NCBI GenBank assembly: GCA_902729315.2
Contig: LR746274.1
Coordinates: forward strand, 5,515,037-5,579,036
DNA length: 64,000 nt
From: Spirodela intermedia
Taxonomy: Eukaryota > Streptophyta > Magnoliopsida > Alismatales > Araceae
Direction: 5' to 3'
Part shown: piece after piece, positions 49,379-61,788 of the stretch
How the letters are laid out: every line of letters begins with the position of its first letter
How positions within the stretch are numbered: the stretch's first letter is position 1
Made by a program: the position numbers and the translations under genes
Notes under the pieces: model-generated
What the model was told of the DNA's origin: nothing
The model's input: only the letters and a program-made list of their open reading frames with translations
Databases searched by the model: none

Positions 49379-49957
49379 TCACATCATCATCTTGCAGAAC
49401 TCGTCGTAGTTGAGGACGCCGTCGCCGTCGCCGTCGAAGGCGCGGATCATGGCGGCGCACTCCTCGTGAGACGCCGTCTCCCCCAGGCGGCGAAGAACCC
49501 GGCGCAGCCCCTTCGGCGTGATGAACCCGCCCCCTTTCTCTGCGATAAACATCTCAAAGACGGCCCTCAGATCTCCGTCCACCTCTCCGCCGTCGCTCAC
49601 GAGCCGCACAAAGTCAACGTAATCTATGAAACCGTCCCCGTCGGAGTCAAATTCTCCCACTAACTTCTCCACGTCCTTGACTCCCACGTCCTCCCCCGCC
49701 GACAGGAGGAACGACAGGAGCTCCTCGCCGGAGATCTTCCCGTCGCCGTTGGCGTCGAAGCGGCGGAATGCTTCAGAGAAGCCGCAGTTCCCGCCGCAGC
49801 CGACGGCGGCGGTGATGCCGTTCACCGGAGAGGTTACAGTGGGGGAAGGATTGAGGTGGCGGCGGCGGGGAAGGCTCAGCCTGGAAAGCCACTTGAGAGG
49901 CCTAGGGAATGAGGTGGCTGCGCCGCCGGCCGCCATGCTTGTCGCAGGAGGAGGCAT
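49379..49957 (-). CDS. Calmodulin-like EF-hand protein (192 aa, intronless)
   Basis: A calcium sensor of the plant CML family. After a basic, Pro/Arg-rich N-terminus (residues 1-55, possibly a targeting region) it has two EF-hand pairs. Loop 1 is D68-E79 (DANGDGKISGEE). Loop 2 is D104-D115 (DSDGDGFIDYVD), with Asp instead of Glu at position 12. Loop 3 (EKGGGFITPKG) has lost its calcium ligands. Loop 4 is D175-E186 (DGDGDGVLNYDE). So three hands should bind calcium. A second ATG at codon 8 is possible; the first is used here. Lack of introns is usual for CMLs. The precise CML number cannot be given. Confidence 0.92.
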   Translation of the reverse strand: MPPPATSMAAGGAATSFPRPLKWLSRLSLPRRRHLNPSPTVTSPVNGITAAVGCGGNCGFSEAFRRFDANGDGKISGEELLSFLLSAGEDVGVKDVEKLVGEFDSDGDGFIDYVDFVRLVSDGGEVDGDLRAVFEMFIAEKGGGFITPKGLRRVLRRLGETASHEECAAMIRAFDGDGDGVLNYDEFCKMMM

Positions 49958-50535
49958 ATACCGATAGGAATGTAGAAGATTAGCTCTATCTCCACAGATG
50001 GAGGAAGCTAAAGGGGAGATGGCGATTTATATGGCGACAATGGCGAGGAAGCTACGCTGTCCCAGAGAAGGGCCACAGAAGCTAACCGGCTTCTCCGTGA
50101 TGATGGATTTGCTTTTTCGAACCTTAAACCGTGGGCTTCGCAACGCCCCACCCAGCCCACAAAATCAGCAACTAGAGAGAGAGAGGGGAGCGAGAGAGAG
50201 AGAGAGAGAGGACAGTTCGGTGACGTCAAAAGGTAGGGTGGTGATGATCCTAGAATCCGCAGGCAGAAACCGGCGGCCTGAAACCTAGAAGCCGCAGGAG
50301 CGCGCTTACCGGGTACTGTTTTGCGTAGGCCTAGGTCCTTCAAAGGAGGCGCCTTTGAACGAAACCGACAGCCGTTGGCCGAAATTCCATCTTGGGTAAA
50401 ATATCACAACTTGCTGCCAATCACACCGCGAATCGCCGGTGGCAACGCCAATCTTCTCGCCCGAAGAGCAATCCGGGCCCTCCGCGCCTCCACAGACGGT
50501 CAAGATTTCGCAAAAAGATCGAATCTTTGACGATT

Positions 50536-52851
50536 TCAGGAGGTCAATCCGACACCTCCGGGCTCGTATCCCAGTAGCTTCGCCTCTCGAGTCAGCCCGT
50601 TCAACTCCCGATAGATCTCCACGGTGTGCGGATGAGATCTGTCCCCGGCTCTGAACACGTGGGTTCTTCCGTTGACCTCTATCCAACTGGCGGCGTCATC
50701 TTTGGCAATCCCCCTCTCTTCCATCAGCTCCCACACTCCTCCCGCCTCCTCCCTCCTGCCCAAAATAGAATAAGTATTGGCGAGGAGAATATAAGTACTG
50801 CCCTCATCTGGCTCCACTTCCAGCAGCAACTCGGCCACCGCCCTTCCCATCTCTATCCTCCCGTGCTTGCTGCAAGCTCCAAGAACCACTCTCCAGAGAG
50901 AAGGCTCCGGTTTCATGGGGATCCTCTTCATCCGCTTCACTGCTTCCTCGATCTCCCCAGAACGGGCCAGCATGTCGACCACACAGGCATGGTGCCGGTA
51001 GGTTGGCTCCAAGCCATGGCCTCCTCTCATGGAGTTCACCAAAGTCAACCCCTCCCGGACCCAACCGGCGTGGTTGAAGGCCGAGAGCAGCGCCAGGAAG
51101 GTGCCCTCGTCGGGGATCCGTCCATCGGCCTGCATCCGCTGGAAGAGCCTCCAAGCTTCGGCGGCTCGGCCATGGTGGGCGAACGCGGAGATCATGGAGT
51201 TGAAAGAGATCAAGCTCGGGGCTTTAATGGAGTCAAAGACCCTCACCGCCTCCACGATGCAGCCGCAGCAGGAGTACATGGTCAACAGGGAGTTCTTCGC
51301 TGCGACGTCGAGTGGGTAGCTTCTCTTCACTGTGTAGGCATGGATTTGGGTGCCCAGAACCAGCGCTGCGAGATGGGCGCAGGCGGTGAGCAGGCTGGAG
51401 ATGATGAACTTGTTGGGCTCGATGCCCATTTCCAGCATCTTCACGAAGAACCCTAGAACTTCGTCTTCTTCCTCGTTCTTCATGCAGGCAGAGATCATCG
51501 ACGAGCAGAGACCGGCGTCGATCCAGCCTGCGTCATGAAAAGCCAGGCGAGCGTCCTCCAGCTTCCGGAAACCCGAGTACATGGAGATCAGAGAGGCGGC
51601 GACGAAGGGGTCAGTCTCTAGCCCGGCCTTGATGATGTGGGCATGGAGGGACTCGAGTTCTCTGGGGGCGAGCTCTGTGGAAGCGGCTCCAAGGAGCAGG
51701 GCGGGGAAGGTGAACTCATCTGGAGAGGGACCTTCTTTCCTCATTGAACAAAACAGGAGGAGAGCTTCTTCGAGAAGACCCATCTGAGAACAGGCTCTGA
51801 TCATCGTGTTCCAGGCGACGGCGTTCTTCAAGTTCATGCTCCTGAAGACCTTCTTCCCGCTCTCTAGGTCGCTGCATTTTGTGTACAGATCCAAGAGGGC
51901 GGTTTGGAGAATAAGATTCGAAGAGAAGCTATGGATGACCACCTGGGCATGGACCTGGGCCCCTTCCATTGCTGCTCCTAGGCCTGCCAGTGCGTTCAGC
52001 ACGCTGCTGAAAGTCGGCGGCGTGGGTTTGACTCCGGCTCTCAGCATCTGCTGGTACAGTTCAAGAGCGTCTTCATGGAAGCCGTTCTCCAGGAGCCGAG
52101 CCATCATCGAGTTCCACGCGACGGCGCTGGTCTTGTTCGAAATCTGCCCAAAAACCTGCATGGAATCTGCTAGATCTCCACAACTGGCATACATTTTTAT
52201 CAGGGAGTTGCTGACGAACTCTTCCCCACCGAGGCCGAGCTTGACTGAAAGGGAATGGAGCTGCTGTCCGAGGGCCAGCTCCCTGTGGCGGTCAACCGCG
52301 TCGAATATAGCGGAGAAGGTGAATTGGTCGGGACTGAAACCCAGATCACGCATCTGGGAGAAAAAGGTCAACGCCTCCTTGACGAGCCCAGATCGAGCGT
52401 ACCCGGAGATTATCTGGTTCCAGGAGACGAGAGACTTTCTCTGGGAGCTCACGTCGAATATCTGGCAGGCGAGCTCCAAGCTTCCGCAACTTGCGTATAA
52501 GTTCAGCAGATGGGAACAGCTAGATTGGGTAAAGTCAAAGCCTCTCTTGACTATCTGAGCCTGGAACTGGAGACCCCTCCCCTGAATCTCCTCCGTCGAG
52601 AAGACTTCCGGCAAATGCCCATACGGCGGAGAGTTGACCTCGGGAGAGATGCTCTTCCGTGTGGTGCCGGCATATTCGAACGCTCCTCTCAGCCCGCCGC
52701 CGCCGCGCAGCCTTTTGAGATGACCGTTGAACTTTCCGTCGCCTCTTCCTCCAGGTTTCCCCGTGGGTCTCGCTGCTGCTCCTCTCCCAGGCTCCTCCGG
52801 CGGCGGGCTTCTGCAGCAGGGGAAAGATTGGGAAATCAAAGGCGCCGCCAT
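50536..52851 (-). CDS. PLS-class pentatricopeptide repeat protein, E/E+ type (771 aa)
   Basis: An RNA-binding organellar protein of the plant PPR family, probably for RNA editing or processing in plastids or mitochondria. The reading frame is open further upstream to 53052, but codon 68 (MAAPLISQS, 52851) starts the protein-like sequence; the preceding stretch is AT-rich at its far end and looks untranslated. About fifteen repeats are visible, with typical text such as VSWNQIISGYARSGLVKEAL, NSLIKMYASCGDL and AVAWNTMIRACSQMG. The C-terminus is the E domain (YILLANTYSILGRREEAGGV) and part of E+ (WIEVNGRTHVFRAGDRSHP). The frame then ends at GYEPGG without a DYW deaminase domain. If it acts in editing it would need a deaminase partner in trans. 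Intronless, as most PPR genes are. Confidence 0.95.
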   Translation of the reverse strand: MAAPLISQSFPCCRSPPPEEPGRGAAARPTGKPGGRGDGKFNGHLKRLRGGGGLRGAFEYAGTTRKSISPEVNSPPYGHLPEVFSTEEIQGRGLQFQAQIVKRGFDFTQSSCSHLLNLYASCGSLELACQIFDVSSQRKSLVSWNQIISGYARSGLVKEALTFFSQMRDLGFSPDQFTFSAIFDAVDRHRELALGQQLHSLSVKLGLGGEEFVSNSLIKMYASCGDLADSMQVFGQISNKTSAVAWNSMMARLLENGFHEDALELYQQMLRAGVKPTPPTFSSVLNALAGLGAAMEGAQVHAQVVIHSFSSNLILQTALLDLYTKCSDLESGKKVFRSMNLKNAVAWNTMIRACSQMGLLEEALLLFCSMRKEGPSPDEFTFPALLLGAASTELAPRELESLHAHIIKAGLETDPFVAASLISMYSGFRKLEDARLAFHDAGWIDAGLCSSMISACMKNEEEDEVLGFFVKMLEMGIEPNKFIISSLLTACAHLAALVLGTQIHAYTVKRSYPLDVAAKNSLLTMYSCCGCIVEAVRVFDSIKAPSLISFNSMISAFAHHGRAAEAWRLFQRMQADGRIPDEGTFLALLSAFNHAGWVREGLTLVNSMRGGHGLEPTYRHHACVVDMLARSGEIEEAVKRMKRIPMKPEPSLWRVVLGACSKHGRIEMGRAVAELLLEVEPDEGSTYILLANTYSILGRREEAGGVWELMEERGIAKDDAASWIEVNGRTHVFRAGDRSHPHTVEIYRELNGLTREAKLLGYEPGGVGLTS

Positions 52852-53052
52852 TCTACTACCCCACGGCGGGCGCCGCCATTTTACAGGCGGCCATCCGGCG
52901 CCGCCATCGCTGTTCTCGTCTGCACCGGCGATCGTTAACACCCACGAGGGCGCTAACCAGTTCAGAAAAAATTGACAGGCTGAAGACCCCGCTTGTCTGA
53001 TCGATGAAGAGGACGACTTTTTACAAAAAAATAATACAAAATTTACACACAC

Positions 53053-55389
53053 AAAAAGGTAAATGTCAACTCTTTGCAGCTTATTTTGGTAACATAAAAT
53101 ACGATAAAATTAAATAATAATAACTATATGATATAAAGGTAGCGGAAAGCTGATTAGACACCGAATATGCTACACACCTTGAACGATAATAACAGAAAAA
53201 GATGAATATTAAATACGAAAAGTAGAGTAGAGTGGTCGAAGTGCACCAAGTCCAAAGTAGTTTATTTCGAAAAATTCGTAATATATATTTTATAATATTA
53301 AAATAAAAAGTTCTTTTTTTAGGATTCATTACATTATTTGTTTAGTCAACTCTCGTGTGATATGATGCTTCGCGCGCCAGGGACGAATGGCCATGTTTTC
53401 ATATTTGATGCCATCTCATGGGATCCCAGTCATACAAGGCCAGTTGTAATCATATGATCATGAAGTGTCAAAATACGATATACAATATATATACATTTTT
53501 GGATGCATTGGTTTTATATGTTTTATTAAAATATTAAAATATGCAATATTTTTTTATTAGTACTTGGTGAATTAGATATATTAAATTATTACTTTCATCT
53601 TTATTATCTTCAAGCTAGATTCCAACCTTCAATACTTTTCCTAAATGGTAAAATCTTTATTTAAGAGACTTCCACAAAAGGAAAAAGTTTATCTTGCTTC
53701 TAACAGCATATGGGTCTTATTATCACCATTTCAATTTAATTGTGATAAATACTAAAAGTCAACTATATTTAAGAAAAATAAAACTTGTATAAATACTAAG
53801 CAATGTGTTCGTCAAAGTGCACTATGATAGCAAATTAATAATTACAATTGTATTATTTTTATTAATCCATGTTGGTCACAACTATCATATGTTTGATAAA
53901 TATTGGCAGCCCCTTTGTTCAGACCCACATAAATGATGAAATGGATCCGCATGGTTTATCTCGTTGACTTTGGGAGACATATTTTGACAGTCAAAGGTCA
54001 CATATTTACCCAAGTTAGAGATTAATGAACCCTGATCAACATCTTGCCCAATGGAAATTAATAAATTTGAAAAAAATATATATACGAGCCACCACACGCG
54101 CGCAGAGACAAAAATTTTCTTTAAAATTTAGATATAGTCCATTTTATTTTTAAAAAATAAAATATTGAATGGCGGCGGGCCTAAACCTACTCGTTGTGCC
54201 GACATACCCTTGATGGGTCCCGCTCAGCCCCCACCGCACGGGAAGTCCGTCGCATGCGGTACACTGTGCCGCCGGAACTAAAAAATAAACGTGAGATTCG
54301 ACTGCACAGACTTTTTCATAGGGTGACTTCTGAGCTTTACACGAATACCCTTTTTAAATGTGTATTTGGAAATAGCCCTCTTTTTTCCTCGCATCCCCTG
54401 ACTCATTTAATCTCGAGGATATTAATATTTGGGAGATATGTTTATCCATCAATAAATTATTTATGTAATATCAGCGATGCACCTAGACAACGATCTTTAT
54501 CCACAAAAATATAATTATTCTTCAAAAAATCATGCCGCACATGCACATATAAAAATTTGTAAAATTCAGGATTTATACTCATTTATTGTTAGATATTTAT
54601 TTATTTTAATATGTATATTTATAATCAACATCTTATCTTTTTTTTACTGATATAATTAAATAAATAATCATACATCAATAAAAAATTAAAAAAATAATAT
54701 TTTTTACCCATTTATTGCAAGAGATTTATTTAGTTTAATATTTATATTTACAATCAAGCAATCTCTATTTTTTCTGATATAATTAAATAAAAAACTGTTC
54801 ATATGATTGAGTAAACTTTGCATAAAAAGATATACCCCCTTAGCTCTATAAATTAGAACCCCCCCCCCCCAGATTTTCCATTTTTTGCATAATATTATAT
54901 TTATTTTAATTGGATCCATTTTATTTTATTTTTAAAAAATGACCACCCAGAAAAAGTAGTGGGAATACCTCTTGCGACCTAGGTAATTAAAATAAATGTA
55001 ATATGTTTGAGTGCTTTTTATTAAAAATAAAAAAATTGGGGACATTTTTTAAGTAAACTAGTTTACAGGGATCTAAAAGGTGTATTCTGAAGTCAACATC
55101 AGTATGCTGAGGATGGAGGATACCGCGCAGAGGAAGAAGTGGAGTGAGTCGTCGGTCAGAGAAGGAGCGTTGAGGACCCAGTAGAAAAGTCAAAAGTGAC
55201 CGGTGGCGCCGGTTGCCTTCCCGTGGACCTCTTCTTCCTCTGCCTTGCTTCTGTGGATCTCCAAGGCGTCCTCTTCGCCTTATGCCACGAATTCGGAGCT
55301 TCTTCTCCGGGGAGTCTTCTTAGTTGGTCGGCTTCTGCGGCCTCTGCAGCTCGGAGAGACGATTAGCAGCTAAACGGGAGAAGGGAGAG

Positions 55390-55400
<11 letters not shown>
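53053..55400. other. AT-rich intergenic DNA, then leader of the NOI gene
   Basis: 53053-55000 is AT-rich with no gene recognised. From about 55080 the DNA becomes GC-rich and forms the promoter and leader of the plus-strand RIN4-like gene, including a (GA)n tract at 55390-55421. Confidence 0.55.
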
Positions 55401-55424
<24 letters not shown>

Positions 55425-55455
55425 TCTTCGAAGTCGGGGGTTTTTTTCGCTGGAA

Positions 55456-58400
55456 ATGGAGGTGGGTTCCTTCTCCTGGTTTTCCGGTTGATTTTTATGC
55501 AGATGGTCTGGATGTTCCTTGTGCTGAGCGGCGGATTTTTGAAATCATGAGTCGTCTTGCTTCATTCTCCTGACCCCGCCGCCTTTGCCTCATTCTCTCC
55601 GGGCGGGAGGTCGATTAGCTCTCATGTGACTTTCATCAATAATTTTCTCAGCCCACCATTAACTGTTGGCAGATTAGGGCTCACCAACTCTCGCACCTGT
55701 TAATCCTGTTCTTGGCAGTTGCGAATATGAGTTAATCGGTGATTTGCGCCGTCGAGTTTGTGTTTAACGATGGTGGGCATGGTCTCTTCAGGTGTTATTT
55801 CTTTGGCTGCTGCCCATCGTCATTGCCAGCCAGCCAATTTCGTTCTGCGCCTCGGTTGGGGCTCGGTAGCTGTTATTCTGATCGATTTTTAGGTTATCTT
55901 CCCCTCCCTGGCTCTTTCTTCTTCTTTTGTATTGACACGGGTGCTCATGAGATGCCCGGTAGATTTAATTGATGTTCTTTGGCACAAAATTATGGATCTG
56001 ATGCCATCACTGAGGAATATTTGGAAAAGCTAGTTCTTCGGGTAGAGAGAGAGACAGACAGACAGACAGACAGTTATCTCTAGGATCTTTCTTCTTTCTG
56101 TTATAAAAATCTATTAGAGTCAAAGAAAAGAAGGCATTGTTCACCCTGAAGGGTCTCCTTTTTCCCTCAATTCTTCTGACAAACAGAAGCTCGCAAGAGC
56201 AGCGTTGAAGATCCGGCCTCTCACCAAACCGTGGTAATAAGCCCGTGGGATAGTGAGAGACTGGTAGATATGTAGATAGATCAATAGAGAGCAAGAGGGA
56301 AAGAGAGAGAGAGAGAGAGGTTCTTTCGGATCTAATACTTGGCCTCCTATGTTGGGGGTGACTGTCAACATAGGCTATGGGTTTCTTTAGGTTAGAAGAG
56401 CTCCCTAGAGAAATGAATCAGAGATAGAGAGAGAAAGAGAGAGAGAGGAGGGGGGGGATTCCTTCCCCACCCTTCCCCCCTTCCTTTTTTTTAATATCCA
56501 GGACAAAAGCAAAGCTTATGTCCAGGGATTCCTCAGGAAAACCAAAAATCTGATATTAAAATTGCGATTTATTTCTCTAGCTTTTTCAATAGATTAGAAA
56601 CCCATAGTCAACCATACCCTGCTATGAGCTGGACACTGATAAGCATGCAGGGCAAAGGTAGGGTAAATCCCCCTCTGTTCATACCAAGGATCATCTCAAT
56701 GTGGCCCATGAGTAAGGAAAACTCTCTGTGCTGTGATCTTGCTCCATCTTGTCCCCTATTGCTGGCTCATTTCCTCCCCAAGCAAAAAGAACTTTTTTTT
56801 TTTCTTAACAGGTTTAAATTGATGTATTTCTCTGAATTTATTTATTTTTTCTAACAACTTCCGAGCAGCAAATCGGGATCTTGAAAAGAAAATGCTGCCC
56901 TGTGATTTCAAGGCATCCCGAGCTGGTGAGAGGAGGAGTCTGCTGAGGTTGAAGCAAAGAGGCTTTCCATCGACCCAGTCGAGAAAGTTCTCTCCTTTTA
57001 GTGGGTTTTGATGGGTTTAGAGCCCAGATTATTTTTGGGGGAATATATATATATATATATATGAATTTATGAGAAAATTTCGATGAAGAACATGCTCGCT
57101 AGAAACCCAGAAGGTCCAGAATTGTCTTGTTTGAAAAATTATTTATTCTTATTAGTAACTGATTATTTCCTAAGAAATCCTTCCTCTTAACAGTTTTTTC
57201 TTTGTAATTTGCTATATTTTTCATGAATATAATAATAATTATTATTATTATTTAGCATATTGGAAATCTTTTGCATCCTGGAAGAAAAAGCTGAGCCTCT
57301 CGAGTAACGTAATTTCCTTGCAGCATCGTTCTCAATTCAGCAAGTGGGGAGATAACAACGATGTCTCATACGGTGAATACGCTGAAGTCAACGCGAGGAA
57401 GGGTCGGGCCAGGAACGGTCAACCGCCGACGGGCAATCCCTCCCCTCTTCACAGTTTCTCTGACCAAGATGCCTCCAAGCCAAGGCACGAGTTTACCCCA
57501 AATAGAGAGGGCGAGGAGCATCTCCATCTGAATGATCCAGCGAGGAAAAGAAGAGTCAGCGGGGGGGCTGACCACAACGTTGACCGGTCTCCCCTCCATG
57601 CACGTCAGCAGGCTAGGACAACGAGCCACAGCTACAACCCCAACTCCAGATCCAGCACGCCGGGGAGGACCAAGAAGCCACCTGGCCGGGGCGACCCACC
57701 TGTATGATCCTCGATTGCTCTTGCTGTGCTTCTGACCCGGTTGCATACTGGTTCTCAAGGATGACATGGCGTGTGATGTGGCAGGTTGAAAAGCGCTCCA
57801 CGGTGCCCAAGTTTGGTGACTGGGACGAGAACGATCCCACGTCGGCGGATAATTTCACGGGCATCTTTAAGAAGGTAAGGGACGAGAGGAAGGATGGGGG
57901 GAAGCCTCCGATGATCTCTACTGATCCAGAGTTTGAAGATAATCTGAGGCGTAGTGGGAAGACCTCAGACACGGTAAGCTCCCTCCTGCTCCAGGACTCT
58001 CGGTAACTAACCTCAGGGCCTTTATTAATCCATCTTTTGATGCTAGAAGGAGTTGACTTTGAGATCTGAGTACTTACCTTAGTTTTTTTTTTCAAATTTA
58101 AACCAATATTTATGTGACAGTCAACCGAGCACTTCTCTAATCTCACTCCACTTGAGAATTTTTTTTCTGAAAACTTTACTGCCTGCTAGATCTTGCCTGA
58201 TATGGGCCAGCTCGATCCCACCCATGAAAAGGGTTGACTCTTAGTAACTAACCTCAAGGCCTTTATTAATCCATCTTTTAATGCTGGAAGGAGTTGACTT
58301 TGAGATCTAAGTACTTAACTTGTTTTTTTTTCTAATTTAAACCAATATTTATGTGATAGTCAACCGAGCTCTTCTCTTATCTCACTCCACTTAAATTTTT

Positions 58401-58638
58401 TTCTGAAAACCCTTCTCCCTGCTAGATCTAGCCTGATATGGGTCAGCTAGATCTCGCCCATGAAAATGGTCAACCATGAAAGAGTTGACTTTCCCGAAAA
58501 ATATCTTCTTTTTGTCCTTCCCAGCGATGGAAGATGTCCTGATTTTGATTCATACCTCCGAAACTGTTTAATTGATTAATGTGGGGGTTTATTTTTTCAA
58601 TCCAGGGGTGCTCATGCTTCGGATGGTTCAAAAAATGA
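55456..58638 (+). CDS. RIN4-like NOI-domain protein (4 exons, 201 aa)
   Basis: Member of the RPM1-interacting protein 4 family, plasma-membrane regulators of plant immunity. Exons: 55456-55461 (ATG GAG only), 57324-57701, 57785-57973 and 58606-58638 (TGA). The N-terminal NOI-like segment is FSKWGDNNDVSYGEYAEVNA (about residues 7-26). A disordered, basic and Ser-rich middle follows. The C-terminal NOI begins with VPKFGDWDENDP (residues 135-146), the motif cut by the bacterial protease AvrRpt2 in RIN4. The protein ends GCSCFGWFKK, with Cys193 and Cys195 as likely palmitoylation sites for membrane anchoring. The N-terminal NOI lacks the VPxFGxW cleavage form, so only one such site is predicted. 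The first coding exon has just two codons and intron 1 is about 1.9 kb. The last intron contains a 241-base tandem duplication. Confidence 0.92.
58003..58484. repeat. Tandem duplication (period ~241) in the NOI gene's last intron
   Basis: GTAACTAACCTC starts both copies, at 58003 and 58244. Each runs through CCTTTATTAATCCATCTTTT, a T-run, ACCAATATTTATGTGA and CTGCTAGATC to a final GTTGACT. The copies differ by scattered substitutions and small indels. Confidence 0.85.
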
Positions 58639-58981
58639 GGGTTTGAGAGTCATGTAATATGGAACTCCGCAGGTCAACTGTATCTCCTACCTTGTGTGCT
58701 TTTTTTTATTTTGTTGAGGGCTACTACTCTTCTTCCCCTGTTCTTTCTCTCTCGAGGTGTATCTTATGGCTTCTAAGGGTCCCAATTTTTTGCCAAAAAT
58801 GGTGTTGGAGATAATGCCAGATAAGGCATCCGATGAGCTGAAGCTGGTGTAGGGCAGGGCGGTCGGTGGATGCGATCCTACGGTCCAAGTTGTGAGGGTT
58901 TTCATTATTGGGTTTTGGGGTGGGAGAGGGGGGTACAGGGCAGCCTGGTCCACTGTTGCGCCTACCATGGCCCAACCCAGT

Positions 58982-58985
<4 letters not shown>

Positions 58986-59028
<43 letters not shown>
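58986..59028. repeat. (GA)n microsatellite 3' of the NOI gene
   Basis: Near-perfect GA tract between the convergent NOI and violaxanthin de-epoxidase genes. Beside it the phrases TACCATGGCCCAACCCAG and GCTAAATTGGGCC are each repeated about 110 and 80 bases apart respectively, suggesting a local duplication. Confidence 0.8.
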
Positions 59029-59031
<3 letters not shown>

Positions 59032-59824
59032 ACTAAGGGCTAAATTGGGCCTGGTGGGATATGAGGCCTCATTCCTACCATGGCCCAACCCAGGAGAGAG
59101 AGAGAGTCGCATTATTGGGCTAAATTGGGCCGGGTAGGATATGAGGCCTCATTCCTACCCAACAAACAAGACTATTTCATCCACCCCCCTTCATCTGATG
59201 AAGTAATTTCCTCCACGCCCCTTTCACTGCTTGGAGTGGAAACGTATCTACGCACTTGGAAGTGTAAGAATAAGAGAAAGAGAGAAAGAGAGAGATTCAA
59301 AATCATCATAGCAGGGTGGAACCACAAGCATCAAAATCAACAATATATTTTTACATGTCCAATTTGGCACCCAGAAATCACTCCTTTGCCAAAACAACCG
59401 AAAAACCAAAAACATAAGCCAAATATAAATCATAATCACATGAAATAGATCAGTCAACTGATCTTCAAGGAAGTCAATAGATGCCTATAAGCTCCATTTC
59501 AATTGTTGAGGAGCGTGTATATAAGCTATCAGCAAGATAGCAACAGAGGTCATCCATAGATTCATATTATATAATACAGCGCCATCTCCATGATGTTCCT
59601 TCATGGATATGGGCAAAGTCAACGCCTCGCTCCTAACTCTCTTTAAGGTCCATTCATAGCCAGCTGTCGCAGGGATATAAGCATTTAAGAGACCAAATTC
59701 TGAGGGACCGGTTTCTTGGAACTTATGTTCTTGATGCGAATGTGGGAACTTAAGCCTGAGCCATGAACCACATTCCCAACCAGAATGATCTCCCAAGAGA
59801 GAACAAGAGAACCCCTAGCAGCAG

Positions 59825-61788
59825 CTATCTCAGCTTTCTAATGGCCAGCTCTCGTCCGAAAAGCCTCTCCACCTCACTTGCTTCCATCTTTAGATCATTC
59901 AGGAGCTCCATTTCCTCCCTGCTCAGCCCCATCAGGAGGTACTCAATGTCGCTCTTAATCTCCATCAATCCCTGAGATAGTCTCTCGAACAAGCTAAGTT
60001 CGGTTATACCCAACTTCTCCACCTCCCCTTCAATCTCCTCCACTTCCCTGATGATAGTCTTCTCCCCTTCTTCCACCGTCCTCTCTAGTCTCTCCACCAG
60101 AGGGGGTTCAGGGCCGCAGGAGTTATCTGTTCTGATAAACTTGCTGAAGTCCCTTCCCACACTCCTTGCCGCTCTCTCCAGCTCAGGCACTATGCTCTCT
60201 GGAAGCACAGCACTTCTTGTATACAAAACAGATCCACCATATCCATCCCATGCATCATTCCTTCCCCGATAATACACAAATATATAATCGTCACTGCTGT
60301 TTTCAACCTTGGATGAGAGAATGTACCTGTAGAAGACACAAGATGGGTTAGTGAGATCTTTTAGGGAAGTTGGCAAGCTCATTTGATGCTAAAATGGGGA
60401 ATAAAATAAATGTAAACTAATGGGGATGAGAAGGAGAAGTTATAGCAAAAATGATGGAAAAAAAAAAAAAAACAGCCGCAGGATTATAATGAGTAGAAAG
60501 AGAGACCAGTCATCCTGATAATGAAGGTATTCGTTGTCATGGTTGTATAATATTCCAGGCTGCACAGGGTCTTGAACGAATTTCTGCACCGCGGACCGAG
60601 TGAAGAAGCCACCATCTGGAGTCCGTATCCGCCATGACAGGTTCCCCACTAGTTTGTCTGACTCCACATGGAAGTCATGCAACTGGCAGTCAAAAGCATC
60701 AAAGGTCGGATTCAGCCCTCTACTTATGTACCACTTCCCATTGAAGTCTGACATATTGAACTTCGTGACCAGGGCAGATGGGTCCGGGACAGGGAACTCC
60801 CCAACATCAGACTTCTTCGGAACGCATTTCTTTCGCGATACTGCACACTCATTGAATTCATCAACAACGCTATTCTCAAACAGATCACCACACTTTATCT
60901 GCAACAAAAGTCAGACTATGAGCAGTTCAACCCATGATCGGCTTACATCCATCAAAGAATGTGGCTTTTCTCGACTTGTGTCAGTAGAGAACCAACCTGG
61001 CACTGGGTCTCATCAGGGCGATCATTGCATGTCTGGAGGCATGCTACATTTGCTGCACAGGATGGGTTCCCAATGCACTTGACTAGTTCTATCCTGAAAA
61101 ATAAACAGAGATTTACCGATTTGAAACCGGAGAATTATTGGAGATTAAAATTTGTGAGGAAGAAACCCTGAAAGTGTGGCATAGAAGAAACGTCTCGGTT
61201 TCAAATAATTAAAGAATGGAAGGTAGATAAACTGGAAGATATATGAGTGTCTGAGAGAGACCTGCACTCCTTCAATAGACAAGCACAAGTCTTCAGTGCA
61301 TCAACAGCAGAAGCTGATGGAACGGCCATAAAAATGCATGCCAGTGATCCAGCTATAGCCACAGCCTGCACTTGCCTCCATTGTATTGCAGCATTCTGAA
61401 GAAGGACTCCCCATAATCCCACTTCCTCCCTCTGAAAATCAATACACCTCACACAGTTTTATCACCTTCTACTAGTGATGTCGTCAAAGCTAAGAGAGAC
61501 CTATGTCACAACTACCTCAGACATTTGGGGCTCCGCATCAGAGCTACCCCGAACAGCAGTTTTCCCTCTTCTAATGGCGGAGAGACATGATACCCTGTAC
61601 CGAGTCCCTGCACGCTGGGTGATACCCCATACCTTTCTGTGGAAGAAGAATTTCATATGGGCCACATCGTGATGACGCCGCCTGGCTCTTGAAACTATTC
61701 CTACATTGCTGGGTGATCGAAGTAGCGCAGTAGTCCCCCTGGCACGCCCATCTTGAGAGAGACATTTTGCGAAGACGCCTGATGCCAT
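59825..61788 (-). CDS. VDE: Violaxanthin de-epoxidase (5 exons, 477 aa)
   Basis: Thylakoid-lumen lipocalin enzyme that converts violaxanthin to zeaxanthin using ascorbate, the key step of photoprotective heat dissipation. Minus-strand exons: 61788-61516, 61431-61262, 61093-60997, 60898-60507 and 60326-59825 (TAG), all with GT..AG borders and consistent phases. Residues 1 to about 125 are a bipartite plastid and lumen transit peptide ending in AVPSASA. Next is the Cys-rich domain ([38 protein letters not shown]). The lipocalin core holds [21 protein letters not shown] and [12 protein letters not shown]. The C-terminus is a Glu-rich coiled coil ([20 protein letters not shown]) thought to mediate pH-dependent membrane binding. 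Length and domain order are standard. The start ATG is the first in the exon and matches known transit peptides only loosely. Confidence 0.96.

Noticed and set aside
52852..53052. Upstream in-frame extension of the PPR protein by 67 codons
   Set aside because: The extension begins in AT-rich DNA with an unlikely sequence; the ATG at codon 68 starts a plausible organelle-targeted N-terminus.
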